Assembly (NCBI RefSeq): GCF_003012815.1
Contig: NZ_PXYJ01000001.1
Location: 372,001-436,000 of the forward strand
DNA length: 64,000 bases
Source: Allosphingosinicella vermicomposti
GTDB lineage: Bacteria > Pseudomonadota > Alphaproteobacteria > Sphingomonadales > Sphingomonadaceae
Reading direction: 5' to 3'
Translations under genes and position numbers: made by a program
Notes under the pieces: generated by a model
What the model was told of the DNA's origin: nothing
The model's database searches: none
Seen by the model: the letters and a program-made list of their open reading frames with translations, nothing else
In this document: positions 38,045 to 50,178 of the stretch, piece by piece
How positions within the stretch are numbered: position 1 is the stretch's first letter
Layout of the letters: each line of letters begins with the position of its first letter

Positions 38045-39463
38045 ATGCGAAATTGGAATGCGCGCAAGCGGATCGTGGCGGCCGAAGATCTGGCGCCGGA
38101 GCATCGCCTCACACCCTCGTTAAGCTGGCCGCATCTGATCGCGCTCGGCGTCGGGGCGATCGTTGGGACGGGAATCCTGACCCTGATCGGCGTCGGCGCA
38201 GACAAGGCCGGTCCCGCGGTCCTGCTCTCATTCGTGATTGCCGGCCTCATCTGCGCCTGCGCGGCACTGGCCTACGCCGAAATGGCGACGATGATCCCGG
38301 CTTCGGGCAGCGCTTACACCTACTCCTATGTGGTCATCGGCGAACTTGTCGCATGGGTGATCGGTTGGAGCCTGATCCTCGAATATTCGCTGGTCGTGAG
38401 CGCGGTGGCGGTGGGCTGGTCGGGCTATGCCGCGCCGCTTCTTGAAGCGTCGATCGGAATGCCGATGACCCTGATGGAGGGGCCGCACGCCGGCGGGATC
38501 GTCAACCTGCCGGCTATCTTCATCATCGCCATCGTTGCCGGGCTGCTTATCGCGGGAACGCGGGAAAGCGCGACGCTGAACGCCATTCTCGTGGTGGTGA
38601 AGATCATCGCTCTCGTCGTGTTCGTCGCCGTGTCGCTGCCTTATTTCAACGCCGCCAATTTCGATCCATTCATGCCCTTCGGCTTTGCCAAGACCATGGA
38701 TGGAGAGGGCGTGGAGCGCGGCGTGATGGCGGCGGCGGCGATCATCTTTTTCGCCTTTTACGGTTTCGATGCAATCGCGACGGCCGCCGAGGAAACCAAG
38801 AATCCTGCCCGCGACTTGTCGATCGGAATCGTCGGATCGATGGTCGCTTGCGTTGCCATCTACCTGGCTGTCGCGGCGGCAGCGGTGGGTGCATTGGCCT
38901 ATACGCGCTTTGCCAACAGCCCCGAGCCGCTTGCACTGATCCTGCGCGAGATCGGCAAGCCGGGCGCGGCAACCTATCTTGCCGCATCGGCGGTGATCGC
39001 GTTGCCCACCGTGATCCTCGCCTTCTTCTACGGGCAGAGCCGGATATTCTTCGTCATGGCGCGCGACGGGCTGCTCCCGCGCGGCCTGGCCCGCGTGTCC
39101 CGCCGGGGAAGCCCGACGCGCATCACCGTCTTCACCGCGATCATCGTCGGCGTTATCGCGGGGCTCTTCCCGCTCGACGAGATCGCGGCGCTTGCCAATG
39201 CCGGGACGCTGGCCGCCTTTGCCTCCGTTGCATTGTGCATGCTCATCATGCGCCGCCGCGAGCCCGGGACGCCGCGCCAGTTCCGCACCCCTTTGGCCTG
39301 GCCAGTCGGCCTGATCGCAATCGGGGGATGTCTGTATCTCTTCCTCAGCCTGCCACAACAGACGCAGCTCTATTTCCTGATCTGGAACCTGATCGGTCTT
39401 GCGGCATACCTGCTTTACGGCAGCCGCCGGAGCGTTGCTGCGCAACAGGCGCCTTCAGCCTGA
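38045..39463 (+). CDS. APC family amino acid permease
   Basis: A 472-residue transporter with about 12 membrane helices. The APC consensus LIALGVGAIVGTGILTLIG is in helix 1. The YajO/cationic amino acid transporter look (FYGFDAIATAAEETKNPARD) points to a basic amino acid or polyamine carrier. Start ATG at 38045 follows a strong GGAGGGGG site, so the longer frame from 37949 is rejected. It follows tamB by 92 bases but is probably a separate transcript. Confidence 0.92.
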   Translation: MRNWNARKRIVAAEDLAPEHRLTPSLSWPHLIALGVGAIVGTGILTLIGVGADKAGPAVLLSFVIAGLICACAALAYAEMATMIPASGSAYTYSYVVIGELVAWVIGWSLILEYSLVVSAVAVGWSGYAAPLLEASIGMPMTLMEGPHAGGIVNLPAIFIIAIVAGLLIAGTRESATLNAILVVVKIIALVVFVAVSLPYFNAANFDPFMPFGFAKTMDGEGVERGVMAAAAIIFFAFYGFDAIATAAEETKNPARDLSIGIVGSMVACVAIYLAVAAAAVGALAYTRFANSPEPLALILREIGKPGAATYLAASAVIALPTVILAFFYGQSRIFFVMARDGLLPRGLARVSRRGSPTRITVFTAIIVGVIAGLFPLDEIAALANAGTLAAFASVALCMLIMRRREPGTPRQFRTPLAWPVGLIAIGGCLYLFLSLPQQTQLYFLIWNLIGLAAYLLYGSRRSVAAQQAPSA

Positions 39464-39559
39464 CGGTAGAGGCCATGGTTCCTTTCCGTCGCATGAAGTT
39501 GTTAAGTTTGATGAACTTCGCGGAACCTTGGCGTGCTGATTTCAAGGGGCTCACAGGCG

Positions 39560-39730
39560 ATGAGGGCGACGCCGGTCGCCCAGCACCGTGACTTCCAAGA
39601 CATGTTTTCGCGGCTGGCGGGAAAGCAGCTTACGGTGAAAAGCGGCGCTCCTATTCAGAGCGTGGTTGATCGCCTGTCCCAGGGTAAGGGCTTGTCCGCC
39701 GCAAACCGTGCTCTCCTGAAAGGCCTGTAG
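39560..39730 (+). CDS. Small hypothetical protein
   Basis: A possible 56-residue basic protein (MRATPVAQHRDFQDMFSRLA start). The AAGGGG site lies about 11 bases ahead of the ATG. No family is recognised. Its coding look (GAPIQSVVDRLSQGKGLSAA) is better than expected of noise, but its reality is uncertain. It is alone in the gap 39464-39926, which otherwise shows only the hairpin at 39900-39916. Confidence 0.4.
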   Translation: MRATPVAQHRDFQDMFSRLAGKQLTVKSGAPIQSVVDRLSQGKGLSAANRALLKGL

Positions 39731-39899
39731 ACCTTCATCTGGTCCGGGTGCTCAGGAGGGTGTTTTCCGTTTCACTATCCTTGACTTAGCGTGAAGCGCA
39801 CCGGGTGCACCGCATGCGCGACGGATCGTGTCCGCGCCGGGCTCGCTAGGCCGATATTGCGGAATTTCTTTCGCGTATCAGATTGGCAAGCGTTCCCAT

Positions 39900-39916
39900 C
39901 ACCTTGTCTTAAGGTG
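39900..39916. terminator. Short hairpin at the 3' end of the symporter gene
   Basis: CACCTT (39900-39905), five-base loop, AAGGTG (39911-39916). It lies 11 bases past the symporter stop on the minus strand. A weak terminator candidate without a T-tract. Confidence 0.35.
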
Positions 39917-39926
39917 TGGTAGCGCA

Positions 39927-41213
39927 TCAACGCATTTCCACGCCGCTGTCGAGCAGAATGTCCTGTTCGCTCACCACCTCTTCGACCGCGACGCCGCTGC
40001 GCTTGGCGACAGTGGCCGTGGCCGCGACATCCATCGTGACGTTGCCCAATGTGCGGAAGATATCGGGCACTGTTTCCACCGCGATCAGCAAGGCGAGCGG
40101 CTCGATCGGGATGCCCATGACGATGCAGATAGGGGCGATGGAGGTGATGAAGCTCACCTGTCCAGGCAGGCTGACCGCGCCCAGGGTGGTCGTTGCGGCG
40201 GCGGCGACGCCCGCTGCGATCGCGGCCGGACCAAGTTCGATCCCGAACAGGTGCGCGACGTAGAATGCGACGGCAAGATTCATCGCCGGACCGGTCACGC
40301 GGAAAATAGCGACGGCCATGGGCAGGATGACCCCGGACAACGCGACGGGCACGTCTAACTTCTCAGTTCCGCGCAGCATGGCGGGGAGCGAAGCGAGCGA
40401 GGATTGTGTGCTGATCGCAACCGCCTGGCTCGGCGCGACAGCGCGCGCAAAAGTGCCAAGGCCGGTGCGTGCGCCGATAAGGGCGAGCGGGTAGGCAAGC
40501 GCCCAGACGACGATGCCGATCGCCGAGACGACGACCACATAGTGGATGAGCGCGCCGAACGCCGCCGTGCCTGCCTTTGCGCCAACCGCATAAGCGAGCG
40601 CAAGGACGCCGACCGGCGCCAGCCACAATATCCAGCCGATCATCACCAGCATCACATCGGAAATCGCGCGGAAAAAGGCGATCAGCTGATCGCGCGCCGC
40701 GGCAGGGATGCGGGTGAGCGCGAACGCAAAGACGAGCGTGAAGAGAATGAGCGGCAGGAAAGCATCATTCGCCGCCGCCGCGATCGGGTTGGTCGGTACG
40801 ATGGAGCGGAAGAAGTCGGTAAGGCTCGGCACGTCGCCCACCGGCGTCGATCCGGCAATCGCGCCGCGCAAGGAGTCCGCGGCCTCACGCGGAAGCGGCC
40901 AGGCTTCGAGGATCATCGGCGTCAGCACAGCGGCGATGGCGGCGGAAATCCACAGCAGGACGATGAACAGAACGAGCGCGCGGCCCGCCACCTTGCTGGC
41001 CCGCGCCGCCTTGGCCGTCGCCGCGATGCCGGTAACAAGCAGGGAAACGACGAGCGGGACGATGGTCATTTGAAGCGCGTTCAGCCACAAACCGCCAATC
41101 AGGCTCGCCGTCGATACCGCTCCGTCGATCCACGTCCCGCCCGCGGATGCGCTGAACAGGCCAAGGGACAGGCCCAGGACAAGCGCGGCCAGGATGCGTG
41201 TCGGTTGGGACAT
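39927..41213 (-). CDS. Dicarboxylate/amino acid:cation symporter (DAACS family)
   Basis: A 428-residue secondary transporter, about 8 membrane helices plus two re-entrant loops. Diagnostic segments are [16 protein letters not shown], the serine-rich loop [19 protein letters not shown] and the substrate-binding [20 protein letters not shown] and [16 protein letters not shown]. Related to GltP/DctA; it could import glutamate, aspartate or C4 acids. The C-terminal hairpin residues vary from GltP, so specificity is open. It is divergent from glmM. Confidence 0.93.
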   Translation of the reverse strand: MSQPTRILAALVLGLSLGLFSASAGGTWIDGAVSTASLIGGLWLNALQMTIVPLVVSLLVTGIAATAKAARASKVAGRALVLFIVLLWISAAIAAVLTPMILEAWPLPREAADSLRGAIAGSTPVGDVPSLTDFFRSIVPTNPIAAAANDAFLPLILFTLVFAFALTRIPAAARDQLIAFFRAISDVMLVMIGWILWLAPVGVLALAYAVGAKAGTAAFGALIHYVVVVSAIGIVVWALAYPLALIGARTGLGTFARAVAPSQAVAISTQSSLASLPAMLRGTEKLDVPVALSGVILPMAVAIFRVTGPAMNLAVAFYVAHLFGIELGPAAIAAGVAAAATTTLGAVSLPGQVSFITSIAPICIVMGIPIEPLALLIAVETVPDIFRTLGNVTMDVAATATVAKRSGVAVEEVVSEQDILLDSGVEMR

Positions 41214-41317
41214 GGATCGGCTTACTCCACAAGAGATGGTTCAAAAGCGGCGCCGGGGGCGCTAAAGCCGATGATCATGGGCGCTCGTTTTTTGCAGCGC
41301 AACAACAGGGTTTAGGA

Positions 41318-42652
41318 ATGACGCGGAAATATTTCGGGACGGACGGGATCAGAGGCCGGACCAATCAGGGGGCGATGACGGCGGAAATGGCCCAGCGCGT
41401 GGGCCAGGCAGCGGGCGCACACTTCCTGCGCGGCGACCACCGCCACCGCGTTCTGATCGGCAAGGACACGCGGCTTTCGGGCTATATGATGGAATCGGCG
41501 CTGACCGCTGGCTTTACCAGCGTCGGCATGGATGTGGTGATGGTTGGCCCGGTGCCGACGCCGGCCGTGGCGATGCTCGCAAAGTCCATGCGCGCGGACC
41601 TTGGGGTCATGATTTCGGCCAGCCACAACAAGTATGTCGATAATGGCATCAAGCTGTTCGGGCCGGACGGCTTTAAATTGTCCGACGCGGATGAGCTGGC
41701 AATCGAGAAGCTGATAGACGACCTCCCGCCGCTCGTCCCTGCCGACCAGATCGGCCGTTCCCGCCGCATCGACGACGCGCAAGGCCGCTATATCCATGCC
41801 GCGAAGATGACCTTCCCGGATCACTTGAGCCTCGACGGCCTGCGCGTGGTGGTCGATTGCGCGAACGGCGCTGCCTATAAGGTCGCGCCGGAAGCTTTGT
41901 GGGAATTGGGGGCGGAGGTGATCGCGATCGGGGTGAAGCCCGACGGTATCAACATCAACGAAAATTGCGGCTCGACCGCGCCGGGCCTCCTTCAAAAAAC
42001 AGTGATCGAAACGCGCGCCGACCTCGGTATCGCGCTCGATGGCGATGCGGATCGCCTGATCGTCGTCGACGAAAAGGGGCAAGTGGTGGACGGCGACCAG
42101 CTGATGGCGCTCATCGCCTGCAACTGGCAGGCGCGCGGCAAGCTGCGCGGCAATGGCGTCGTGGCGACCGTAATGTCGAACCTTGGCCTCGAACGGCATC
42201 TGGAAAGATGCGGCCTGTCCCTCATCCGTACCAAGGTCGGCGACCGCTATGTGCTCGAGGAGATGCGCAAGGGCGGCTACAATGTCGGCGGCGAGCAATC
42301 GGGGCACATGATCCTCACCGATTATGCGACCACGGGCGACGGCCTTGTCGCCGCGCTCCAGGTGCTTGCCGCGCTGGCGGGCGACGGGAAGCCGGCGAGC
42401 GAGCTTCTCCACCAGTTTGATCCGCTGCCGCAGCTTTTGAAGAATGTTCGCTTCACCGGCGGCCAGCCGCTGGAGGCGGAAAGCGTGAAGTCCGCAATCG
42501 CTGCGGGCGAACAGCGCCTTAACGGCAGCGGCCGCCTCGTCATCCGCAAATCGGGCACCGAACCCCTGATCCGCGTTATGGCGGAAGGCGAGGACGAGAC
42601 TTTGGTCACTCAAGTGGTGGACGACATCTGCGCGGCGATCCAGACGGCGTGA
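41318..42652 (+). CDS. glmM: Phosphoglucosamine mutase GlmM
   Basis: A 444-residue enzyme converting glucosamine-6-phosphate to glucosamine-1-phosphate for peptidoglycan and LPS precursors. It starts [14 protein letters not shown] at the ATG at 41318, which TTTAGGA precedes. The phosphoserine loop is [14 protein letters not shown], metal-binding DGDADR and sugar-binding GGEQSGHM follow, and the phosphate-binding [12 protein letters not shown] closes the protein. It overlaps thiD by four bases. Confidence 0.97.
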   Translation: MTRKYFGTDGIRGRTNQGAMTAEMAQRVGQAAGAHFLRGDHRHRVLIGKDTRLSGYMMESALTAGFTSVGMDVVMVGPVPTPAVAMLAKSMRADLGVMISASHNKYVDNGIKLFGPDGFKLSDADELAIEKLIDDLPPLVPADQIGRSRRIDDAQGRYIHAAKMTFPDHLSLDGLRVVVDCANGAAYKVAPEALWELGAEVIAIGVKPDGININENCGSTAPGLLQKTVIETRADLGIALDGDADRLIVVDEKGQVVDGDQLMALIACNWQARGKLRGNGVVATVMSNLGLERHLERCGLSLIRTKVGDRYVLEEMRKGGYNVGGEQSGHMILTDYATTGDGLVAALQVLAALAGDGKPASELLHQFDPLPQLLKNVRFTGGQPLEAESVKSAIAAGEQRLNGSGRLVIRKSGTEPLIRVMAEGEDETLVTQVVDDICAAIQTA

Positions 42653-43464
42653 CTATCGCGCGCATCCTCATCATCGCAGGGTCTGACAGCGGGGGCGGCG
42701 CGGGCATTCAGGCGGACATCAAGGCGGTGACCATGATGGGTGGCCACCCGATGACCGCCATCGCCGCTTTGACCGCGCAGAACACACTCGGCGTCGAAGG
42801 CGTCCTTCCTGTGCCCGCCGATTTCGTGCTGCGGCAGATCGACATGGTCGCGTCCGACATCGGCGTGGATGCGGTGAAGATCGGCATGATCGGCGCCCCC
42901 GACACGGCGGAGCGGGTGGCCGAGCGCCTTGCTGCCTTCCAGAATATACCGATCGTCTTCGATCCGGTCATGGTCGCATCCAGCGGCGCGACGCTCGCCG
43001 ACGAGGCGACGATCGCGGCATTCCGGAAATTGCTACAGGTGGCGACGATCGTCACTCCGAACGCGCCTGAGCTTGGCGTCCTGACCCACCGCTCCGTCAC
43101 GAGCCATGAAGAGGCGGAGGAGGCCGCGCGGGCTCTCTCCACCGAGTGGAATGTCGCGGTATTGGCAAAGGGTGGCCATATCGACGGGCCGGTCCTGCGC
43201 GACACGCTCATAGGAGCAGATGGCACGACCACCCGCTTGGAAAGCCCCCGGCTCGACACGCGCAACACGCACGGCACCGGCTGTACCCTTGCTAGCGCCA
43301 TTGCCACGGGCCTAGGTCAGCGTCGGCCGATTGCGGAAGCGGTCGATCGCGCTCGCGATTACGTCCAGCGCGCCATCGCCGCCGCGCCCGATCTTGGCGC
43401 AGGCCACGGGCCGCTCGGCCACGCGCTTGGCGGTATCCCCTACGAGCTGCGCGCGATGAGTTGA
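42649..43464 (+). CDS. thiD: Hydroxymethylpyrimidine/phosphomethylpyrimidine kinase ThiD
   Basis: A 271-residue ribokinase-fold kinase that phosphorylates HMP twice for thiamine synthesis. Signatures: [19 protein letters not shown] at the N terminus, [12 protein letters not shown], and the anion hole [14 protein letters not shown] near the C terminus. The GTG start at 42649 overlaps the glmM stop (GTGA), so the two are coupled, although the pathways differ. No TPP riboswitch was seen because there is no leader. Confidence 0.96.
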   Translation: MTIARILIIAGSDSGGGAGIQADIKAVTMMGGHPMTAIAALTAQNTLGVEGVLPVPADFVLRQIDMVASDIGVDAVKIGMIGAPDTAERVAERLAAFQNIPIVFDPVMVASSGATLADEATIAAFRKLLQVATIVTPNAPELGVLTHRSVTSHEEAEEAARALSTEWNVAVLAKGGHIDGPVLRDTLIGADGTTTRLESPRLDTRNTHGTGCTLASAIATGLGQRRPIAEAVDRARDYVQRAIAAAPDLGAGHGPLGHALGGIPYELRAMS

Positions 43465-43514
43465 GCGCGCTTTGTCTGGCGAACCCTTCGGGCGAGGCTT
43501 ATGATGACGCACAA

Positions 43515-44117
43515 ATGACCGCGCCCTGCTTCAAGATCGAAAAGGACTATGCCGCCCCCATCGTCGGTGTGGACGAGGCGGGCAGGGGGCCGCTCGCCGG
43601 GCCCGTTGTCGCGGCTGCCGTGATACTCGACCGCAAGCACTGCCCGCGCGGGATCGATGACTCGAAGAAATTGTGCCTCGAAGTCCGCGAAAGCCTCTAC
43701 GGCAAGCTCCAGCAGGTTGCCCGCATCGGCGTCGGCATCGCGACCGTGGAGGAGATCGACCGCTACAATATCCTCTGGGCAACGATGCTCGCCATGACCC
43801 GCGCGGTCGAGGCGCTGGGGATCGAGCCCGGCATGGTGCTCGTCGACGGCAATCGCTGTCCCAAATGGACATATCCCTCCACTGCGATCATCGGCGGCGA
43901 CGCGAAAAGCCGTTCCATCGCCGCTGCTTCCATCATCGCCAAGGTGACGCGGGACCGGATGATGGCGCAATATTGCGACGAGCATCCGGGCTATAATTGG
44001 CGGTCCAACAAGGGCTACGGCACGCCCGATCACCGCGCGGCGCTCGACCGTTTGGGCCCGACGCCGCTCCACCGCCGCAGCTTCGCGCCGGTGAAGCAGC
44101 ATCTGCTCGATCTATAA
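43515..44117 (+). CDS. rnhB: Ribonuclease HII
   Basis: A 200-residue RNase HII that removes ribonucleotides from DNA. It has the acidic active site GVDEAGRGPLAGPVVAAA, VDGNRCPKW and the C-terminal NKGYGTPDHRAAL. Start ATG at 43515 gives the family's usual length; a TTG at 43461 that overlaps the thiD stop would add 18 residues. It is the third gene of glmM-thiD-rnhB. A family D repeat follows the stop by one base. Confidence 0.95.
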   Translation: MTAPCFKIEKDYAAPIVGVDEAGRGPLAGPVVAAAVILDRKHCPRGIDDSKKLCLEVRESLYGKLQQVARIGVGIATVEEIDRYNILWATMLAMTRAVEALGIEPGMVLVDGNRCPKWTYPSTAIIGGDAKSRSIAAASIIAKVTRDRMMAQYCDEHPGYNWRSNKGYGTPDHRAALDRLGPTPLHRRSFAPVKQHLLDL

Positions 44118-44118
44118 C

Positions 44119-44227
44119 TCCCTCTCCCTGAGGGAGAGGGCTGGGGTGAGGGTGATCAGTTGCTGGCCGTCCTCACCCTCCCGCCGCTGCCGCGTCGGGG
44201 CCCTCCCTCTCCTGGGAGGAGAGGGAT
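44119..44227. repeat. Family D palindrome after rnhB
   Basis: CCTCTCCCTGAGGGAGAGG is a perfect hairpin followed by GGGTGAGGGTGA, then a mirror half around 44170-44227 (CCTCACCCTCCC and CCTCTCCTGGGAGGAGAGG). It probably ends the glmM-thiD-rnhB transcript and insulates the ccrM promoter. Confidence 0.8.
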
Positions 44228-44239
44228 TGTTTAGGCCTT

Positions 44240-45560
<1,321 letters not shown>

Positions 45561-45763
45561 TCGCTGAAAGTTGGCGAAAGTTGCTGGGAGCGTGTCTCGT
45601 TGAAAGTGGCTGCGAGGGGGAATGGGCGCGGAAGGTTGCGCCCCTCTCGGGCGGAAGTTGGCGGATGTTTGCGGACCGTTGGCGAAGGCGGTGCGGAAGC
45701 GGATCGTTAAGCGCTTGAACGGGCCCCTTTCTCCCGCCAAGGTGCGGGTGAGGGGAGGGTGCC
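45561..45763. other. Gap between ccrM and the restriction-modification gene
   Basis: No gene is supported. The gap has short direct repeats of GAAAGTTG-type sequence (45563-45605 and again near 45652), and a hairpin GGGCGC-N8-GCGCCC (45624-45643) that may end the ccrM transcript. Just before the next start, GGGTGAGGGGAGGG resembles a family D fragment and contributes the ribosome site. Confidence 0.4.
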
Positions 45764-48700
45764 GTGAGCCGCCAGTTGATCAATGAATATCGCGCCGAGT
45801 TCGACCGGCTGCGCCAGATTTCGGGCAGCCGCCGCGAAGGCGTGCTGAGCGAGCCGTTCAAGGATCTCCTGAAACGCTGGAGCCGGAGCCAAGACCTCCA
45901 ATTCGTTGCGCAACACCATATCCTGACACCGCAGAAGACCAACATCTATGTCGACGGCGCGCTGCTCCACACATTACGCGTGCCCTTCGGCTATTGGGAA
46001 GCGAAGGACGCCGACGACGATCTCGATACCGAGATCGCGGCCAAGTTCCGGAAAGGTTATCCCAAGGATAATATCATCTTTTCCGACGATCACACCGCCG
46101 TACTGTGGCAGGACGGCCGTGAAGTGATGCGCGTGCCGATGGACGAAGCCGAACCGTTGGAACGGCTGCTCATCCTATTCTTCGGCCACGAGCGGCAGGA
46201 GATTGCCGACTTCAAACGAGCCGTGAAACGGTTCGCAGCGGACCTGCCCGCGATCCTTGAGGCATTGCGCGACAGGATAGCCGAGAAGCACGCGGCCTCC
46301 AGCCGCTTCGCCGCCGCGATCGCCGATTTCCACGCTCATGCGAAGGATGCGATCAATCCGTCGGTCAGCGAAGACGATGTGCGCGAGATGCTGATCCAGC
46401 ACATCCTGACCGAGGACATTTTCGCCAAGGTGTTCGACAACCCCGAATTCCACGAACACAACAATGTCGCCAAGGAATTGAAGAAGGTCGAAGACGCCTT
46501 GTTCGACCGCGGGGAGAAGGCGCAATTGCTCCGCGCCCTCGCCCCTTATTATGCGGGTATCGCCTCAACGGCGGCACTGATCCAGAGCCATTCGGAAAAG
46601 CAGGGCTTCCTGAAAGGCCTCTACGAGAATTTCTACAAGGTCTATAATCCCGCCGCCGCGGACCGGCTGGGCGTCGTCTATACGCCCGGTGAGATCGTCC
46701 GCTTCATGATCCGATCGGCCGACTGGCTGTGCGAACAGCATTTCGGCAAGAATCTGATCGATCCCGGCGTGGAAATTCTCGATCCCGCCACGGGCACCGG
46801 CACTTTCATCGTCGAACTGCTCGAATATTTTCGGGGCTATCCCGACAAGCTCCGCCACAAATATAAGGAGGAGCTCCACGCCAACGAAGTGGCGATCCTG
46901 CCTTATTACGTCGCCAACCTGAATATTGAGGCGACCTATCAGGCGATCAGCGGGCAGTTCGCGGAGTTCGAAAATCTGTGCTTCGTCGACACCCTCGATA
47001 ATGTCGACGCCCTAGGCATTCACTCAGGGCATCAGTTCGATTTGTTAGGCGCACTGAGCGATGAAAATATCGAGCGGATCAAGCGCCAGAACCGGCGCAA
47101 GATCAGCGTAATCATCGGCAATCCGCCCTATAATGCCAACCAGCAAAACGAGAACGATAATAATAAAAACCGCGCCTATGCCCACATCGATCGGAGAATC
47201 AAGAATACGTATATCAGGGCATCCACGGCACAGAAAACGAAGCTCTATGACATGTATGCGCGCTTCTTCCGCTGGGCGAGCGATCGTGTTGGCGATGAAG
47301 GTATTATCGCGTTCGTCACAAATCGCAGCTTCGTAGATGCACGCACCTTCGACGGGTTTCGCGAAATTGCCGGCAGCGAGTTTAGCAGGGCTTATGTCAT
47401 CGACCTTGGCGGGGATTATCGTAGGCGTGGGGGCCCGGGTGGTGGGGGCAATGTCTTCGGCATAGGCACAGGGGTCGCCATTAGCTTTTGGATTAAGCAG
47501 AGAGCGAAGTCGGTCGAGCCCATGCTACTCGACTATCATCACACTGAAGCGGCAGCCCAAGAAGACAAGCTATCTTGGTTAGCGCGTACCGATATCCAGA
47601 GCATTCCGTTTCGGACAGCGCGCAGTACGCGGGAGCCTTGGATTGGCGAGCCCGAAATCGACTTTGATGACACCATGTTGCCGCTCGCCGATCCTAAAAT
47701 GAAAACCAGCGATGCACGAGGCGGCGACCGAGCGATCTTCCGCCTTTATTCATTGGGCGTCGTGAGTGCACGAGATGAATGGGTATGGGATCGGGAGCGA
47801 GCCAGTCTAGAAGCGAAGGTCGAACACCATATTGCGGTGTACGGCACGTGGCTTAGGGCATTGAACTCTGGGACCAAAATCGATCTAGAGAAGGACGTTT
47901 ATGGCCGGGGTGAAATCAAGTGGAGCCGGTTGCAGCGCACAGCCCTGGAGCGGCATGAAGAAATTACTTTTGACGCCGTTGCGATTAGGCGCGGATTCTA
48001 TCGGCCATTCAACCGGCAATGGTTCTACTAGAGCAACCGGCTGAACGAAGTCACTTACCAGAACGACCGCATGTTCAAATCTGGCGAGGTCAACCCAGCG
48101 ATAACTATCATGGGGGACTCGACCGGGAAGCCGTATTTCACGCTCGCGATCAATGCTGTTCCAGACTATAATTTCGTCAGCCCTGGCTCCGGCGGCACGC
48201 AGACATTTTCCCGTTACCGCTATACCAAGTCCGGCGATCGGATTGGCAACATTACCGATTGGGCGCTGAATAAATTCATCGCCCATTATGGGAAGAAGGC
48301 GTTGAAGGCTGCGGTTGGCTCCTCGCCTAATGAAAGCGAAACGGACGGGGTGAAGGACGCAATCTTCCATTACGTCTACGCCGTTCTCCACGATCCGATT
48401 TACCGGGAAATCTACGCGCTCAATCTGAAGCGCGAGTTTCCACGCATCCCCTTGTACGCCGATTTCGCGCGCTGGGCAGCGTGGGGCGAGACATTGATGC
48501 AGATTCACATCGGTTATGAGGAGGTGGAGCCTTGGGCGGTGGAGCGGATCGACATGCCCGCCAAGCGGGCCGAGGGTACGCACCCCAAGCCGGTATTGAA
48601 GTCGCATCCGGACAAGGGGCTGGTCGTCGTCGATGCGGATACGCAAATTAGCGACATCCCGCCCGAGGCGTGGACCTATCGGCTCGGCAATCGTAGCGCG

Positions 48701-48916
48701 ATCGACTGGGTACTCGATCAGCATAAGGAAAAGCGCCCGCGCGATCCGACCATCGCGGCCAAGTTCAACACCTATCGCTTCGCAGATTACAAGGAGAGCA
48801 TGATCGCTCTCCTCGCCAAGGTGGTGCGGGTGAGCGTGGAGACGGTGGCGATTACCGAGGCGATGAAGGCGCTGCCGGAAAGCGCGCGCGGCGTCGAGGA
48901 TGCCGAGGCGCCTTAA
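45764..48916 (+). pseudogene. Single-chain type ISP/IIG-like restriction-modification enzyme split by an in-frame amber codon
   Basis: One continuous frame of 1051 codons interrupted only by TAG at 48029-48031 (codon 756). The GTG start follows GGGGAGGG. Residues about 1-120 hold a PD-(D/E)XK-like nuclease site (YWEAKDAD, Glu79 and Lys81). SAM motif I DPATGTGTF is at about 340 and catalytic NPPY at 453-456, marking an N6-adenine methyltransferase. The region after the stop (from ATG 48071) is the type ISP-like specificity domain, still intact to 48916. There is no helicase domain, so it is closer to type IIG in layout. The stop lies in FNRQWFY-stop-SNRLNE, where a Trp or Tyr codon would fit by one base change. 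Without readthrough, the nuclease-methyltransferase part would lack its target-recognition end. Confidence 0.85.
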
Positions 48917-48938
48917 GGTTTTGAATTGGGGGAATGAC

Positions 48939-49811
48939 GTGACGGTTGCCAATATCCGCAAGGACGATTTCTATATCCCCACATTGCAGGTGATCCGCGA
49001 TTTGGGTGGATCGGCTTCGATCGAGGAAATTGAGGACAAGCTTGTCGAGCGGTTCGGCTTTTCGCAGGCGGAACTGGACCGGACTTACGAGGTAAGCGGC
49101 GACAATATCATCACCGATAAGATGTCTTGGGCGCGGAGTTATTTGAAGTTTCCCAAATACCTCAGCAACGACAGCAAGGGCGTGTGGGTGCTGACCGAAG
49201 CGGGGCGGGAGGCGGCGGATCAGCCCGTCGAAGTCGTCCGCGCCGCGATCCGGGCCGCGAAGAAGGAGAGGCGCGCGCAGCAGCTTGCCGCGCGATCGCT
49301 GGCTGCGGCGGCCAGCGAAAGTGAGGATGAAGACGCGCAGGAGGCCGAAGCGATCGATTGGTCCGATGTGCTGCTGGCCAAGATGCAGGCAATGGACCCC
49401 TACGCCTTTGAGCGTCTGTGCCAGCGCCTGCTCCGGGAAAGCGGGTTCGTTCGGGTGGAAGTGACCGGGCGATCGGGCGATGGCGGAATCGACGGGCAGG
49501 GCGTGTTGCGCGTCAAGCTCGTGTCGTTCCAGGTTCTCTTTCAGTGCAAACGCTACAAGGGATCGGTGGGATCAAGTGTCGTGCGCGACTTCCGCGGCGC
49601 CATGCAGGGGCGGGCTGACAAGGGCCTGATCATTACGACGGGCACGTTCACGGTAGAGGCGCGCAAGGAAGCTACGCGTGACGGCGCGCCGGCCATCGAC
49701 CTGATCGATGGCGAGGCGCTGTGCCAGCTTCTGAAGGAGCAGGGGCTTGGGGTGAGCGTGCGGCTCGTCGAAGAAGTGACGGTCGACGAGGCTTTCTTCG
49801 ACGAAATTTAG
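48939..49811 (+). CDS. mrr: Mrr-type restriction endonuclease
   Basis: A 290-residue probable type IV restriction enzyme, which in E. coli cuts DNA carrying foreign methylation. The N-terminal Mrr_N winged-helix domain (about 1-100; FYIPTLQVIRDLGGSAS) is followed by a charged Ala/Glu linker and Mrr_cat (about 145-280). The active site is visible as Glu about 158 (FERLCQRLL), Asp in GRSGDGGIDGQG, and Gln/Lys in LFQCKRYKG. The GTG at 48939 follows GGGGGAATGAC and is preferred to the longer frame. It begins 23 bases after the damaged RM gene and is likely on the same transcript. Confidence 0.92.
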   Translation: MTVANIRKDDFYIPTLQVIRDLGGSASIEEIEDKLVERFGFSQAELDRTYEVSGDNIITDKMSWARSYLKFPKYLSNDSKGVWVLTEAGREAADQPVEVVRAAIRAAKKERRAQQLAARSLAAAASESEDEDAQEAEAIDWSDVLLAKMQAMDPYAFERLCQRLLRESGFVRVEVTGRSGDGGIDGQGVLRVKLVSFQVLFQCKRYKGSVGSSVVRDFRGAMQGRADKGLIITTGTFTVEARKEATRDGAPAIDLIDGEALCQLLKEQGLGVSVRLVEEVTVDEAFFDEI

Positions 49812-49819
49812 GGAAGTCG

Positions 49820-49851
49820 CCCTCACCCAACCCTCTCCCGGGAGGAGAGGG
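49820..49851. repeat. Short family D palindrome
   Basis: CCCTCTCCCGGGAGGAGAGGG forms a near-perfect hairpin preceded by CCTCACCCAA. It sits between convergent mrr and the 56-residue gene and may end both transcripts. Confidence 0.75.
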
Positions 49852-49866
49852 CTTTATGAGTGGGGA

Positions 49867-50037
49867 TCAATCCCCCTTGTCGCCCTCATTCTTCGGCTTC
49901 TTTGTCGCGGCGTGTTGGCGGACGTCGCGGCTTAGGGATTTGGAGACGTCGTCCGCTTCGCTGAAGGTGCCGTCTTCATTGCGGCGCTGGTAGCGTTTGT
50001 CGCCTTTATGGGGTTCGTTGAGTTCGCGCTCTGCCAT
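49867..50037 (-). CDS. Small acidic/basic hypothetical protein (56 residues)
   Basis: An uninterrupted frame of 56 codons, too short for most ORF cut-offs. It starts ATG at 50037 with AAAGGATCC three bases ahead. The protein is highly charged and hydrophilic (MAERELNEPHKGDKRYQRRN start, DGTFSEADDVSKSLSRDVRQ middle, Lys/Asp-rich end), with no membrane segment. It resembles small conserved sphingomonad proteins of unknown role. The strong ribosome site and codon use support it. Confidence 0.75.
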   Translation of the reverse strand: MAERELNEPHKGDKRYQRRNEDGTFSEADDVSKSLSRDVRQHAATKKPKNEGDKGD

Positions 50038-50178
50038 TGTGGATCCTTTCGCGTGTTCGCATTCAACTCACAAGGTTCACTTTTTGTTCCGGTTCGGGGC
50101 GTTCCGGTTGTCCCGAATTGGCAAGGCGGGACGCTGCTGATGTTGCGAGGCGGGCGGACTTTTCGGTGATCTTTCTAT

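Noticed and set aside
42600-42660. TPP riboswitch before thiD
   Set aside because: thiD begins inside the glmM stop codon, so no leader exists.
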